From positions 1-64,000 of the forward strand of contig CAITVX010000013.1 in the NCBI GenBank assembly GCA_903895995.1: a stretch of DNA of 64,000 nucleotides, given 5' to 3'. The notes beneath the pieces are model-generated. The model had not been told where the DNA came from and did not search any database. It saw only the letters and a list, made by a program, of their open reading frames with translations. The number at the start of each line of letters is the position of its first letter. Positions within the stretch are counted from its first letter, which is position 1. Positions 9,069 through 17,866 of this stretch are shown here, piece by piece. The position numbers and the translations under genes are program-made. This DNA comes from an uncultured Actinomycetes bacterium (GTDB lineage Bacteria; Actinomycetota; Actinomycetes; Nanopelagicales; Nanopelagicaceae).

Positions 9069-9458
9069 ATGATGAACTCTTCAGGTTCTGAATCTTCTCT
9101 CTACTCACTCGCTCGCAGATCAGCCATTCTCTTATTACGCATCGAAGGTGCGATCCTCCTTGGCCTTGCGCTCTACCTTGCAAGTGCATCAATCTTTAAG
9201 ACTGTGACTCATCCAGGCGCTCTCGGTGCAGAGATTGCATTTGCCATTGTTGGAGCAGTTGGACTCTTCTTATGTTCTCTCTCGTATGCGCGCGGAACGT
9301 CGTGGGGACGCTCCCCTGCTGTACTTGCAAATTTAATTGCGGTCGGCGTCTCGTATTACATGTTTGGGGGCAAGCTCTACGTCACGGCTATCCCTCTTGT
9401 GATCCTCGCTGCCGCGACCCTCTTCGCCACCTTGCTGGGCTATCGTCCGACTGAGTGA
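9069..9458 (+). CDS. Four-segment membrane protein, unknown
   Basis: I prefer the start at ATG 9069 (130 residues, MMNSSGSESS) over the longer frame from 8943. AAAGGTG lies 8 bases upstream, and the extra N-terminal 42 codons look non-conserved and polar. The protein has four hydrophobic segments: SAILLLRIEGAILLGLALYLA, AEIAFAIVGAVGLFLCSLS, PAVLANLIAVGVSYYMFG and YVTAIPLVILAAATLFATLL. It resembles small uncharacterised actinobacterial integral membrane proteins. Nothing in the neighbourhood assigns a function. Confidence 0.7.
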   Translation: MMNSSGSESSLYSLARRSAILLLRIEGAILLGLALYLASASIFKTVTHPGALGAEIAFAIVGAVGLFLCSLSYARGTSWGRSPAVLANLIAVGVSYYMFGGKLYVTAIPLVILAAATLFATLLGYRPTE

Positions 9459-9567
9459 GCCCTCAATTCGCTAGAGATTGGGCATGAGTCAGGTAAGTCA
9501 CACCCATTCTCGGCGGATTCTCGCCAGGTTCACCTCTAGCCCCCTCAAAGCCCATCTCTTTTTTGAT

Positions 9568-9573
9568 TAGACT
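9568..9573 (+). promoter_or_regulatory. Probable kgd promoter -10 box
   Basis: TAGACT at 9568-9573 matches the -10 hexamer found before many genes here. Its expected start site near 9580 lies inside the long open frame, leaving a leader of about 58 bases before the GTG at 9638. This supports choosing the downstream start codon for kgd. Confidence 0.55.
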
Positions 9574-9637
9574 GAGATCTAGTTCAGGACGCGATCAGAA
9601 CGAGAGCAGCAAGCACGTAAAGAGAATCGGAGCGCCA

Positions 9638-12600
9638 GTGTCGGCATCGGAGTCACATACTCCTCAGAATCACTTTGGTGGATCATTTGGTCCAAACGAG
9701 TGGCTTGTCGATGAGATGTACGAAAAATTCCTCCAAGATCCGCAATCGGTCGATCCTGCTTGGCACGAATTCTTCGCTGATTACAGCAAGACTGCTACAA
9801 AACAGGAGACCATTCCCCCACTAGCCACTGCTCCTAAAGGTGGGAACCCACCACTACCAAAATCTGCACAAAAGATTTCTGCTCCTGCAGCCGCACCTGT
9901 TGCTGCTCCTGTTCAACCAACTCCAGCGCCGGTAAAGAATGTGACTCCCGTGAATAATCCAGTGAATCCTCCTGCTGCACCACAAGCTTCAACTGATCCA
10001 GCGAAGGCTCCAGTCTCAACACCAGCTGACCCAGTCGTGAAACCAATACCAACACTTGTCACTCCTAGTGCTGCAGCGGTTGAACCAATCCGTGGAGTTG
10101 CAGCTCGTGTTGTTCAAAGCATGGAAGCTTCTCTTGCAGTTCCTACCGCAACATCAGTTCGTGCTATTCCAGCAAAGTTGATGATCGATAACCGAACAGT
10201 TATCAACAATCACTTGAAGCGCGGCCGCGGCGGTAAGGTCTCATTCACACACATTATTGGTTATGCCATGGTCAAGGCTCTTCGCCAGATGCCAGAGATG
10301 AATACTTTTTATACCGAGCTCGATGGAAAGCCTGCGATTGGGCGCCCCGAACATATCAATATTGGAATTGCGATCGATCTCGCTAAAGCAGATGGTTCAC
10401 GCCAACTTCTCGTTCCATCCATTAAAGGTTGCGAAGAGCTCGACTTCGCTCAATTCTGGGCATCATACGAAGAGACCGTTCGTAAGGCCCGCACGGGTGC
10501 ATTAACAGTTGAAGATTTTGCGGGAACAACCGTTTCACTCACTAACCCAGGAACAATCGGCACGGTCCACTCTGTTCCGCGCTTGGTGCAAGGCCAGGGT
10601 CTTATCTTGGGCGTTGGCGCGCTGGACTATCCTGCTGAATTCCAAGGTGCGAGTGAAGAGACTCTTGCAAACCTAGCGATTAGCAAAGTTATTACTCTGA
10701 CAAGTACATACGACCACCGCATCATTCAAGGTGCTCAATCTGGTGATTTCTTACGACGACTTCACGGTATTTTGCTTGGTGAAGATGGCTTCTACGATGA
10801 ACTCTTCGCAGCGCTTCGCATTCCTTATGTACCTATTCGCTGGGTACAAGATATGCAATTCTCTAAAGATGATCAGATCTCCAAGCCTGCCCGTGTACAA
10901 CAACTGATCGATGCCTATCGTAAGAACGGCCACCTCATGGCTGATATCGATCCACTTCGTTATGAGCAACGCTCTCATCCAGATTTAGATGTTGTGACAC
11001 ACGGGCTATCTCTCTGGGATCTCGATCGAGAATTCCCAACAGGTGGCTTTGGTGGAAAACCATTTATGAAGCTTCGCCGCATCCTTGGAGTTTTGCGCGA
11101 CTCATACTGCCGACATATCGGTGTGGAATATATGTATATCGAGAATCCTCAAGAGCGCATCTGGATTCAAGAGCATGTGGAGATTGGCGCCCCCGTCACA
11201 GCTCGCGAAGAACAACTGCGCATTTTGCGCAAACTCAATAGCGCTGAAGCATTCGAATCATTCTTACAGACTAAATATGTTGGACAGAAGCGCTTCTCAC
11301 TCGAAGGCGGAGAGTCGCTGATTCCAATGCTCGATGCGATTATCTCGAGCGCTGCTGAAAGTGGTCTTGATGAAGTCTGCGTCGGAATGCCTCACCGCGG
11401 TCGCCTCAATGTTCTCGCAAATATCGCTGGAAAGTCTTATGGCCAGATCTTCCAGGAGTTTGAAGGCCACTATGCAGATAATGAAGTCCACGGCACTGGC
11501 GATGTGAAGTATCACCTCGGTACTGAAGGAACATTTACTGCCCCTTCTGGCGCCACAACAAAGATCTATCTCGCCGCTAACCCTTCTCACCTTGAAGCGG
11601 TCAACCCTGTTCTTGAGGGAATTGTGCGTGCAAAGCAAGATATGAAGAATATTAAAGCTGAATATGCAACCCTTCCGATCTTGGTCCACGGAGATGCAGC
11701 ATTTGCCGGCCAAGGAGTTGTCTCTGAAGTTTTGAGCATGTCTCAACTCGGTGGATACCGCACAGGTGGAACGATTCATATTGTTGTTAATAATCAAATC
11801 GGTTTCACAACCTCACCATGGGCTGCTCGCTCATCCACATATAGCACCGATATCGCAAAGATGATTCAGGCTCCGGTATTCCACGTCAATGGCGATGATC
11901 CAGAATCTGTTGTACGTGTCTCCAAACTCGCCTTTGAATATCGTCAGAAATTTAATAAAGATATTGTCATTGATCTCCTCTGCTACCGCCGCCGCGGTCA
12001 CAACGAAGGTGACGAGCCAAGTTACACACAGCCAATGATGTATAAGTTAATCGAGGCAAAGCGCAGCACTCGTAAGCTCTACACAGAAGCTCTCATTGGC
12101 CGTGGGGATATCACCGTCGAAGAGGCTGAAGAAGTGCTCCGTGACTACCAAGCTCAACTAGAGAGCGTCTTTAACGTTGTTCACAATGTTGAACCTGATC
12201 ATTCAGCAAACTTTGTTGCTCCAACCGCGCCTGATCCTGCAACTGTCAATACAAGTGTCGATGAAGCAACGCTTCGAAAGATTGCAGCAACGCAAGTTGC
12301 GACACCAGAAGGATTCACTGTCCATCCACGCCTTGCGCCACAGCTGGCAAAACGAACTGAGATGCTCGATGAAGGCTCTGTCGATTGGGCTACCGGTGAG
12401 ATGTTTGCCATGGGCTCACTCCTGCTTGAAGGTCATCCAGTCCGTCTTGCTGGCCAAGATGTCGGCCGAGGTACATTCTCGCAGCGTCATGCAATTGTCC
12501 TTAATCAGAACGATGGATCTTTCTGGACACCGCTGCGTGAACTTGTCGCAGATGGAGAGAACCAATTCTTCGTCTTCAACTCCCTCCTCTCTGAATATGC

Positions 12601-13396
12601 TGCAATGGGCTTTGAATACGGATATTCCGTTGTTCGCGAGAATGCACTTGTTATGTGGGAAGCGCAGTTCGGCGACTTTGCAAATGGTGCTCAAACAATT
12701 ATCGATGAATTCATCTCGTCAGCGCTTCAAAAGTGGGGCGAGCGTTCATCTGTCGTACTTCTGCTTCCACATGGATATGAAGGCCAAGGGCCCGATCACT
12801 CCTCTGCACGTATCGAGCGATATCTTGCGCTCTGTGCTGAGCAGAACATGACAGTTGCTCAACCATCGAGCCCAGCAAGTTACTTCCACCTTCTACGTTG
12901 GCACGCAATGAACCCAGCACGTAGACCACTCATCGTCTTTGAACCGAAGTCGATGTTACGCCTGAAAGCAGCTGGATCAGGACTTGCAGATTTCACATCA
13001 GGAACATTCCAGACTCTTATTCCAGATAACACAGTCTCTAACGCCACTCGAGTGATCTTTACATCAGGCAAGCTCTACTGGGATCTGATTGCAGAACGTG
13101 AAAAGCGTGGCGAGAACTCAACAGCGATCGTTCGCATCGAGCAGCTCTATCCGCTTCCACTTACACAGATCGCCGAGCAAGCAGCGAAGTATCCGAACGC
13201 AACACTCTTGTGGGTACAAGATGAACCAGCGAACCAAGGACCATGGCCATTTGTTGCTCTCAATACTCAAGAGGCGCTCTCCGGACGAACTCTCCGGCCT
13301 GTTTCGCGGCGTGCGACCGCTTCTCCTGCAACAGGAAGTCATCATCTCCACGAAGAAGAGCAGAAGGCACTTCTCGAAGAGGCTTTCACCCGTTAA
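9638..13396 (+). CDS. kgd: Fused 2-oxoglutarate decarboxylase/dehydrogenase E1 with E2 succinyltransferase domain
   Basis: I place the start at GTG 9638 (1252 residues), with GGAG five bases upstream and a plausible -10 at 9568. The TTG at 9563 would add 25 non-conserved residues. Domains in order: an E1 N-terminal tag (FGPNEWLVDEMYEKF), a long Pro/Ala linker, an E2 acyltransferase domain with the catalytic STYDHRIIQG motif, then the thiamine diphosphate E1 core (GMPHRGRLNVLAN, GDAAFAGQGVVSE, CYRRRGHNEGDEP) and a transketolase-like C-terminus. There is no lipoyl domain. This is the actinobacterial Kgd/OdhA design, which processes 2-oxoglutarate in the TCA cycle together with an external lipoylated E2. 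Confidence 0.95.
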   Translation: MSASESHTPQNHFGGSFGPNEWLVDEMYEKFLQDPQSVDPAWHEFFADYSKTATKQETIPPLATAPKGGNPPLPKSAQKISAPAAAPVAAPVQPTPAPVKNVTPVNNPVNPPAAPQASTDPAKAPVSTPADPVVKPIPTLVTPSAAAVEPIRGVAARVVQSMEASLAVPTATSVRAIPAKLMIDNRTVINNHLKRGRGGKVSFTHIIGYAMVKALRQMPEMNTFYTELDGKPAIGRPEHINIGIAIDLAKADGSRQLLVPSIKGCEELDFAQFWASYEETVRKARTGALTVEDFAGTTVSLTNPGTIGTVHSVPRLVQGQGLILGVGALDYPAEFQGASEETLANLAISKVITLTSTYDHRIIQGAQSGDFLRRLHGILLGEDGFYDELFAALRIPYVPIRWVQDMQFSKDDQISKPARVQQLIDAYRKNGHLMADIDPLRYEQRSHPDLDVVTHGLSLWDLDREFPTGGFGGKPFMKLRRILGVLRDSYCRHIGVEYMYIENPQERIWIQEHVEIGAPVTAREEQLRILRKLNSAEAFESFLQTKYVGQKRFSLEGGESLIPMLDAIISSAAESGLDEVCVGMPHRGRLNVLANIAGKSYGQIFQEFEGHYADNEVHGTGDVKYHLGTEGTFTAPSGATTKIYLAANPSHLEAVNPVLEGIVRAKQDMKNIKAEYATLPILVHGDAAFAGQGVVSEVLSMSQLGGYRTGGTIHIVVNNQIGFTTSPWAARSSTYSTDIAKMIQAPVFHVNGDDPESVVRVSKLAFEYRQKFNKDIVIDLLCYRRRGHNEGDEPSYTQPMMYKLIEAKRSTRKLYTEALIGRGDITVEEAEEVLRDYQAQLESVFNVVHNVEPDHSANFVAPTAPDPATVNTSVDEATLRKIAATQVATPEGFTVHPRLAPQLAKRTEMLDEGSVDWATGEMFAMGSLLLEGHPVRLAGQDVGRGTFSQRHAIVLNQNDGSFWTPLRELVADGENQFFVFNSLLSEYAAMGFEYGYSVVRENALVMWEAQFGDFANGAQTIIDEFISSALQKWGERSSVVLLLPHGYEGQGPDHSSARIERYLALCAEQNMTVAQPSSPASYFHLLRWHAMNPARRPLIVFEPKSMLRLKAAGSGLADFTSGTFQTLIPDNTVSNATRVIFTSGKLYWDLIAEREKRGENSTAIVRIEQLYPLPLTQIAEQAAKYPNATLLWVQDEPANQGPWPFVALNTQEALSGRTLRPVSRRATASPATGSHHLHEEEQKALLEEAFTR

Positions 13397-13411
13397 TTAC
13401 TGGTTCAGTAT

Positions 13412-13759
13412 TTACTGATGGGCGCGAGCTCTTCGGTACCGCAGAAGATATCGCCCAACAATTTCGCTCTCGCTGATAGTTAAATAGTGGCGCGAATCAG
13501 TTGATTGGTCTTGCTTATCGCCCTCAACCCACCAGCCTGTATCTAACTTCTTAACCAACCGTTTTGCCGTGAGCAGATCTGGTGCAGCTGTGCGCCGCAC
13601 GAGAACGATCTTGCCTATAGCGCGAGTGAGAGCACCCGAAGATAAGCCCTGTGAGCGGTAGAGAAAGAGTATCCAATCCCCCTCGTGTAGCGCAGGCTCC
13701 ATCGAGCGGCCAATGATCCGGATGCGCTTTAGCGTGAAGAGCGGAATGGAGCTAGGCAT
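13412..13759 (-). CDS. sodX: Nickel-SOD maturation protease, signal peptidase I-like (S26)
   Basis: This 115-residue protein is a short soluble relative of signal peptidase I. It has the catalytic serine S19 in GRSMEPAL and a lysine at K66 in TAKRLVKKL, followed by WVEGD. In Actinobacteria the protein encoded next to sodN removes the propeptide so that the mature SOD begins with the nickel-binding His. Its gene is divergent from sodN, with start codons 30 bases apart. A TAGACT -10 (complement of 13767-13772) lies 7 bases before the ATG. It ends 15 bases from the kgd stop. Confidence 0.88.
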   Translation of the reverse strand: MPSSIPLFTLKRIRIIGRSMEPALHEGDWILFLYRSQGLSSGALTRAIGKIVLVRRTAAPDLLTAKRLVKKLDTGWWVEGDKQDQSTDSRHYLTISESEIVGRYLLRYRRARAHQ

Positions 13760-13766
13760 GAAATGA

Positions 13767-13782
13767 AGTCTAGATGTACTCT
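13767..13782. promoter_or_regulatory. Divergent sodX/sodN -10 boxes
   Basis: TAGACT on the minus strand (complement of 13767-13772) and TACTCT on the plus strand (13777-13782) lie four base pairs apart. Each is 7 bases from its start codon (sodX ATG at 13759, sodN ATG at 13790). Both transcripts are thus predicted to be leaderless. No room is left for a conventional operator between the genes. Confidence 0.55.
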
Positions 13783-13789
13783 TGGTCTT

Positions 13790-14206
13790 ATGACACTTAC
13801 TCAGAAACTCTTAGTTATTTTGGCACCACAGATCAGCGCATCTGCGCATTGCGATCTTCCATGCGGAATCTACGATCCTTCACAGGCGAAGATTGAAGCT
13901 CAGTCAGTCAAGGCAGCGATGGAAAAGTACGCTGCTTCATCAGATGCAGATTTTAAATCTCGCGCCGTTGCAGTGAAAGAAGAGCGCTCAGAGATGGTGA
14001 AGCATCACCTGTGGGTTCTCTGGACCGATTACTTTAAGGCGCCTCACTTCGAGGCTCATCCACAACTCCACCAACTCTTCAACGATGCAACAAAGCTTGC
14101 TGGCGCTGGTGGAACAAAGGGATCTAACGATGTCGCTGTAGCAGATAAGTTACTTGCAAAGATCGATGAGATCGCAGAGATCTTCTGGGCCACTAAAAAG
14201 GCTTAA
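13790..14206 (+). CDS. sodN: Nickel-containing superoxide dismutase SodN (precursor)
   Basis: I choose ATG 13790 (138 residues) over 13763 because TACTCT sits 7 bases before it. The nickel hook HCDLPCGIYDP starts at residue 20, so the 19-residue propeptide MTLTQKLLVILAPQISASA would be removed by the adjacent SodX. The mature chain then has His1, Cys2 and Cys6 as nickel ligands, followed by the helical bundle (AKIEAQSVKAAMEKY, KHHLWVLWTDYFK, AEIFWATKKA). It converts superoxide to peroxide and oxygen in the cytoplasm. It ends nine bases from the convergent thioesterase gene. Confidence 0.96.
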   Translation: MTLTQKLLVILAPQISASAHCDLPCGIYDPSQAKIEAQSVKAAMEKYAASSDADFKSRAVAVKEERSEMVKHHLWVLWTDYFKAPHFEAHPQLHQLFNDATKLAGAGGTKGSNDVAVADKLLAKIDEIAEIFWATKKA

Positions 14207-14215
14207 TAGAAAAGC

Positions 14216-14620
14216 TTAAGCCGAAACAATTCTCTCGGCCGCAACGCGTGCCATAAAAGAGATTCGATCAACTAATCGCCGTTGCACATGTGCAACGGCG
14301 ATTGTTCTATTTATATGGGTAATCTCTGCTTCAAATGTGACGAGGCTATCTGCAACATCGATCACGCGAACGTGGGCGCGCACTTCTTCTCCAATAGGAA
14401 CCGATGTAGTCATCTCAAGAGAGATAGCTTGCGTGAAGGTCGTCTCTCCAGGTGCGAAATATTCAGCGAGCGCTGCGCTACATGCGCTCTCCACCAATGA
14501 TTGAGCTGCGCTACTTGCAAGAACCGGGAGATCATTGAAGCCTGATGCCACAGAGGTATCGGCTGCCCGCACCACCATGGTGGACATTCCGACCGCCCCT
14601 AATAGTTCTTCCGTGCTCAT
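14216..14620 (-). CDS. Hotdog-fold thioesterase, fluoroacetyl-CoA thioesterase (FlK)-like
   Basis: The 134-residue protein matches the FlK-like hotdog family: GMSTMVVRAADTSVASGFNDLPVLASSAAQSLVESACSAA covers the N-terminal strand and hotdog helix, followed by EYFAPGETTFTQAISLEM, VPIGEEVRAHVRVIDV and the final DRISFMARVA. Members hydrolyse acyl-CoA; the natural substrate outside fluoroacetate producers is generally unknown, and fluoroacetate resistance should not be assumed. A TAAGTT hexamer (complement of 14627-14632) lies 6 bases before the ATG. Confidence 0.78.
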   Translation of the reverse strand: MSTEELLGAVGMSTMVVRAADTSVASGFNDLPVLASSAAQSLVESACSAALAEYFAPGETTFTQAISLEMTTSVPIGEEVRAHVRVIDVADSLVTFEAEITHINRTIAVAHVQRRLVDRISFMARVAAERIVSA

Positions 14621-14656
14621 GGAAATAACTTAGCGGATGATAATGATCTAGGGCTT

Positions 14657-15022
14657 CTAGAAACCCTCTCGGAACTCCTGAGTATGTGAAATTTCGATCG
14701 TCGTCTCTCCATCAATAGTGACGGTCGTCTGGCTAAAAGTCTCACTATAAATCTGTGTGTAAAAACCGGCCTGCATCTGTGCCGCTAGCGCTTGGGTCTG
14801 GGCAATCAATCGCTCATGTAATGAGTCGGAGATGACTTCCTGACAGGCTGCACCAAGGAGAGACTTTAAGATCTGGACGTTCTGGCGATGCGCAACCAAC
14901 GTTGAATCGCATGGCGGACATTGCGAGCAATGTGTAGCCAGGAGCTCTTGAATCGCAGGATCGACAACTTCATTATCAACAGTGAGCAAGATTGCTCCGA
15001 AGATCTCTTCGCAAGGGATCAT
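14657..15022 (-). CDS. rsrA: RsrA-type zinc anti-sigma factor
   Basis: This 121-residue protein overlaps the end of sigR by four bases (ATGA), the usual sigma/anti-sigma arrangement. It carries the ZAS motif H31-x3-C35-x2-C38 inside [11 protein letters not shown], plus C4, C32 and C59. In RsrA, oxidation of zinc-bound cysteines by disulfide stress releases SigR. The C-terminal 45 residues ([15 protein letters not shown] onward, rich in Thr and Ile) are longer than in the standard family of about 100 residues and are not recognised. Confidence 0.82.
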   Translation of the reverse strand: MIPCEEIFGAILLTVDNEVVDPAIQELLATHCSQCPPCDSTLVAHRQNVQILKSLLGAACQEVISDSLHERLIAQTQALAAQMQAGFYTQIYSETFSQTTVTIDGETTIEISHTQEFREGF

Positions 15023-15720
15023 TTCTGCGCTCCCTTCTTTGATGAAGGGGCGGCTGGTGCAGAAGGTGTTGAAATGCCCCGACTGCGTGCATACTCAGTG
15101 AGGGATGCGCGCAGGAGTTTGCGCCCTCTGTGCAGGCGTGACATCACAGTTCCTGTCGGTACTCCAACGATCTCAGCTATCTCTTTGTAGGAATAGCCTT
15201 CAACATCAGCGTAATAAACAACCATGCGGAAATCTTCTGGGATCGCAGAGAGAGCTTCTTTGACATCGCCATCGGGAAGGTTTTCAAGGACAACATCTTC
15301 TGCTGACTTTCCTTGATCGCTGGTATGTGAAGCTGCTTCAAAGATCTGCCAATCTTCAACTTCTCCATCAGAGATTTGTGGACGGCGTTGATCTTTGCGA
15401 TAGGTATTAATAAATGTGGTGGTCAAAATCCTGTAGAGCCAGGCTTTGAGGTTGGTTCCAGGTTCAAATTGGTGGAAAGAATTAAATGCCTTCGCAAAGG
15501 TATCTTGGACGAGATCTTCGGCATCTTGCACATTTCTGGTGTAACGAAGTGCAGCAGAGTAGAGAGGATTGGCAAAGATCAGCGCATCGCGCTCGAAACG
15601 CTCTTTACGTTCGAATGGGCTCTCACTTGCGCGGTCGATGGCGCCCGGAGCCAGACGATCAAGGGCGCGGTCAACCGTAAGATCCACTTCACTGCTCATA
15701 GGTAATAAGGCTACTGCCAT
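15019..15720 (-). CDS. sigR: ECF sigma factor SigR/SigH (thiol-oxidative stress)
   Basis: The 233-residue frame contains sigma region 2 ([45 protein letters not shown]) and region 4 ([38 protein letters not shown]), typical of SigR/SigH group ECF factors. Two in-frame starts are likely: ATG 15720 ([10 protein letters not shown]) and ATG 15699 (MSSEVDL). A GGAAT-N18-GTT SigR-type promoter ends 8 bases before the first, and TAGCCT lies 8 bases before the second, so an induced and a basal transcript could each be leaderless and give products differing by seven residues. The Ala/Pro/Lys-rich C-terminus is unconserved. Confidence 0.92.
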   Translation of the reverse strand: MAVALLPMSSEVDLTVDRALDRLAPGAIDRASESPFERKERFERDALIFANPLYSAALRYTRNVQDAEDLVQDTFAKAFNSFHQFEPGTNLKAWLYRILTTTFINTYRKDQRRPQISDGEVEDWQIFEAASHTSDQGKSAEDVVLENLPDGDVKEALSAIPEDFRMVVYYADVEGYSYKEIAEIVGVPTGTVMSRLHRGRKLLRASLTEYARSRGISTPSAPAAPSSKKGAQK

Positions 15721-15754
15721 ATCCTGACAACGCCCTGAGTGAAGGATCTATTCC
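15708..15754 (-). promoter_or_regulatory. sigR tandem promoters: SigR-type and housekeeping
   Basis: Reading the minus strand, GGAAT (15754-15750), 18 bases, then GTT (15731-15729) match the SigR consensus GGAAT-N18-GTT. Eight bases later comes ATG 15720. TAGCCT (complement of 15708-15713) lies between the two ATGs, 8 bases before ATG 15699. The first implies autoactivation and the second basal expression. Confidence 0.7.
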
Positions 15755-15769
15755 CGCTTAATATGCGAG

Positions 15770-16543
15770 CTAAAAGAGCGTCTGCGGCTCCCCGAGTTCA
15801 ATGGGGGCGGTCAGCTCAATGCCGTTATTGCGGATCGAGTTCACAAGGCTCGCTACTGGTACCGCCTTCAATCCAATGGCTGGTGAATCCAGTTCCATCA
15901 TCGCGCGAATCTCATCAACATCTTCGACAGAGCGATCCAACCACTGATCCCATCGATCGCGCGGTAAGAATGTTGGCATGCGCGAATGCACTGTCGCAAG
16001 AAACTCAACTGCAGGGCGAGTGATAATGGCAGCACTGTCATGAATTGTTCCATCGGGTGCAATCCAACGTTCCCAAATTCCAGCAAAGGCAATGGAGTGT
16101 GATTTTTCAGGAGAGCTACCGACAGAAATATCTTGAGAGATATCTGGAGAATTATCCGACGAAATATAGAAAGGCTGCTTCGGAGAGTATGGACCCATCT
16201 CTGTCGCCCACTCATAGTATCCATCGGCAGGAATGAGACAGCGGCGATTTCTAAATGCGCTCCGAAATGTTGGCTTCTGATCTACAGTCTCACTTCGCGC
16301 ATTAATCGCTTGTGATTGAGATTTTAACGCTGCGTCGGAGTCCTTACTCCACGGTGCAATAATCCCCCACGATGCGATTGCAAGATCGCGTTTATTCTCA
16401 CTCTCATTACGGACGATATAAATATCGCGGGTTGGAGTGATATTCCAGTCTGCAGGCAATATCGGCAGGGTCTTTCCCGTATGAATCTCGAACTCTTCTA
16501 TCAACTCAGCAGGGAGTTTTGAGAGAGCGAAGCGGCCACACAT
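15770..16543 (-). CDS. yedK: SRAP/HMCES-type abasic-site-binding protein (YedK)
   Basis: The 257-residue protein has the SRAP hallmarks: catalytic Cys2 exposed after Met removal (MCGRFALS), INARSETV, RRCLIPADGYYEW and the His-containing TVHSRMPTFL. YedK/HMCES proteins form a thiazolidine crosslink to abasic sites in single-stranded DNA through Cys2, shielding them from error-prone processing. A Ser/Asp-rich insert (SSDNSPDISQDISVGSS) between the YYEW and IAFAGIWE strands is unusual. TACTCT (complement of 16551-16556) lies 7 bases before the ATG. The gene is divergent from aroA, with 36 bases between starts. Confidence 0.93.
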   Translation of the reverse strand: MCGRFALSKLPAELIEEFEIHTGKTLPILPADWNITPTRDIYIVRNESENKRDLAIASWGIIAPWSKDSDAALKSQSQAINARSETVDQKPTFRSAFRNRRCLIPADGYYEWATEMGPYSPKQPFYISSDNSPDISQDISVGSSPEKSHSIAFAGIWERWIAPDGTIHDSAAIITRPAVEFLATVHSRMPTFLPRDRWDQWLDRSVEDVDEIRAMMELDSPAIGLKAVPVASLVNSIRNNGIELTAPIELGEPQTLF

Positions 16544-16550
16544 GAGTGAG

Positions 16551-16573
16551 AGAGTAGCGCCTCACTGTAGGAT
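16551..16573. promoter_or_regulatory. Divergent yedK/aroA -10 boxes
   Basis: TACTCT on the minus strand (complement of 16551-16556) is 7 bases before the yedK ATG. TAGGAT on the plus strand (16568-16573) is 6 bases before the aroA ATG. Both genes are therefore predicted to be transcribed without a leader from a 36-base intergenic region. Confidence 0.55.
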
Positions 16574-16579
16574 TCACAT

Positions 16580-17866
16580 ATGACGCAACTCTGGCCAGCC
16601 CCGCATCGCGGGCAGACCCCAGTTAATGCGCGCATCACAATTCCAGGATCAAAATCTGTCACTAATCGAGCCCTGATCCTGGCCGCACTTGCAGATTCCC
16701 CCTCACTGCTTCGCAAACCACTACATTCCCGAGATTCTGCACTGATGATCGCTGGCCTGAAGGCGATCGGTGTTGGAATCGATCAATCATCTAACGGCGA
16801 CCTCACAGTTACTCCCGCAAAGTTATTTGGACCAGCAAGTGTTGATGTTGGAAATGCAGGAACAGTAATGCGCTTCCTGCCCCCTGTCGCTGCAATGGCG
16901 CAAGGTCTTATTCACTTCGATGGGGATGCTCGTTCACATGAACGCCCACTTGGCCCAGTGATTGCTGCACTTGAATCGCTTGGGGTCAGTATTGAACATG
17001 GCTCTCGCTACGCACTTCCTCTTACAATCAATGCGAATGGTCAGCTTCGCGGTGGCGTCGTCGATGTCGATGCTTCATCATCGAGTCAATTTATCTCTGC
17101 ACTCCTTCTCGTTGCTCCAGCAACGAAGGAAGGAATTACCATTCGACATACCGGATCAACCCTTCCATCGCTGCCCCATATCGAGATGACAGTTTCGATG
17201 CTCCGTGAAGTTGGTGTGAAGGTCGAAGTAATCGGTGGTAAAGAGTGGCGAGTCTCCCCCACTGTTATGCACGGCCGTGAAATTACGATCGAACCTGATT
17301 TATCCAATGCCGCACCATTTATGGGAGCTGCGATGATCTGTGGTGGTTCAGTCACTATTACCGATTGGCCGAAGGTCACCACTCAACCTGGTGATCAACT
17401 GCGCACGATCTTTACGCGTATGGGGGCTCAGGTTGCATTTACAGATACTGCACATGGCTCCGATCTCACGATTACTAGTGATGGAACGATTCACGGTATC
17501 GATGTTGACCTCCACGATGTTGGTGAGTTAACGCCATCTATTGCAGCACTCTGTGCCTTAGCCGATACCCCTTCATCACTTCGTGGAATCGGGCATCTTC
17601 GATTACATGAGACCGATCGCCTTGCTGCACTGGCTGCAGAGATCAATGCGCTGGGCGGCGATGTTGATGAAGAAGAGAGCGCACTACATATATCTCCTTC
17701 ACCTTTGCACTCTGGTACCTTCCACAGCTATGAAGATCATCGCCTTGCTACCGCCGGCGCCATGATTGGACTTCGTATTCCTGGAATTGCAGTCGAGAAT
17801 ATTGAGACGACTCAAAAGACACTCCCGGATTTTCCTGGGGCATGGATGGAGCTCTTAGCCCAATGA
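16580..17866 (+). CDS. aroA: 3-phosphoshikimate 1-carboxyvinyltransferase (EPSP synthase)
   Basis: The 428-residue enzyme transfers enolpyruvate from PEP to shikimate 3-phosphate in chorismate synthesis. Landmarks are PGSKSVTNRALILAALA (residues 23-39), the PEP-site GNAGTVMRFLPP, RPLGPVIAALESLGV, SSSQFISALLL and the late LRLHETDRLAALA and SYEDHRLATAGAMIGL. TAGGAT lies 6 bases upstream, so the mRNA is likely leaderless. Its stop overlaps the rsgA start in ATGA, a gene order shared with other Actinobacteria. Confidence 0.96.
   Translation: MTQLWPAPHRGQTPVNARITIPGSKSVTNRALILAALADSPSLLRKPLHSRDSALMIAGLKAIGVGIDQSSNGDLTVTPAKLFGPASVDVGNAGTVMRFLPPVAAMAQGLIHFDGDARSHERPLGPVIAALESLGVSIEHGSRYALPLTINANGQLRGGVVDVDASSSSQFISALLLVAPATKEGITIRHTGSTLPSLPHIEMTVSMLREVGVKVEVIGGKEWRVSPTVMHGREITIEPDLSNAAPFMGAAMICGGSVTITDWPKVTTQPGDQLRTIFTRMGAQVAFTDTAHGSDLTITSDGTIHGIDVDLHDVGELTPSIAALCALADTPSSLRGIGHLRLHETDRLAALAAEINALGGDVDEEESALHISPSPLHSGTFHSYEDHRLATAGAMIGLRIPGIAVENIETTQKTLPDFPGAWMELLAQ

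Noticed and set aside
11297-12851. Long frames inside kgd (166 codons minus, 224 codons plus)
   Set aside because: Out-of-frame shadows of the E1 domain.
14216-14620. Fluoroacetate resistance
   Set aside because: FlK-like thioesterases are widespread and most are not linked to fluoroacetate; there is no supporting context.
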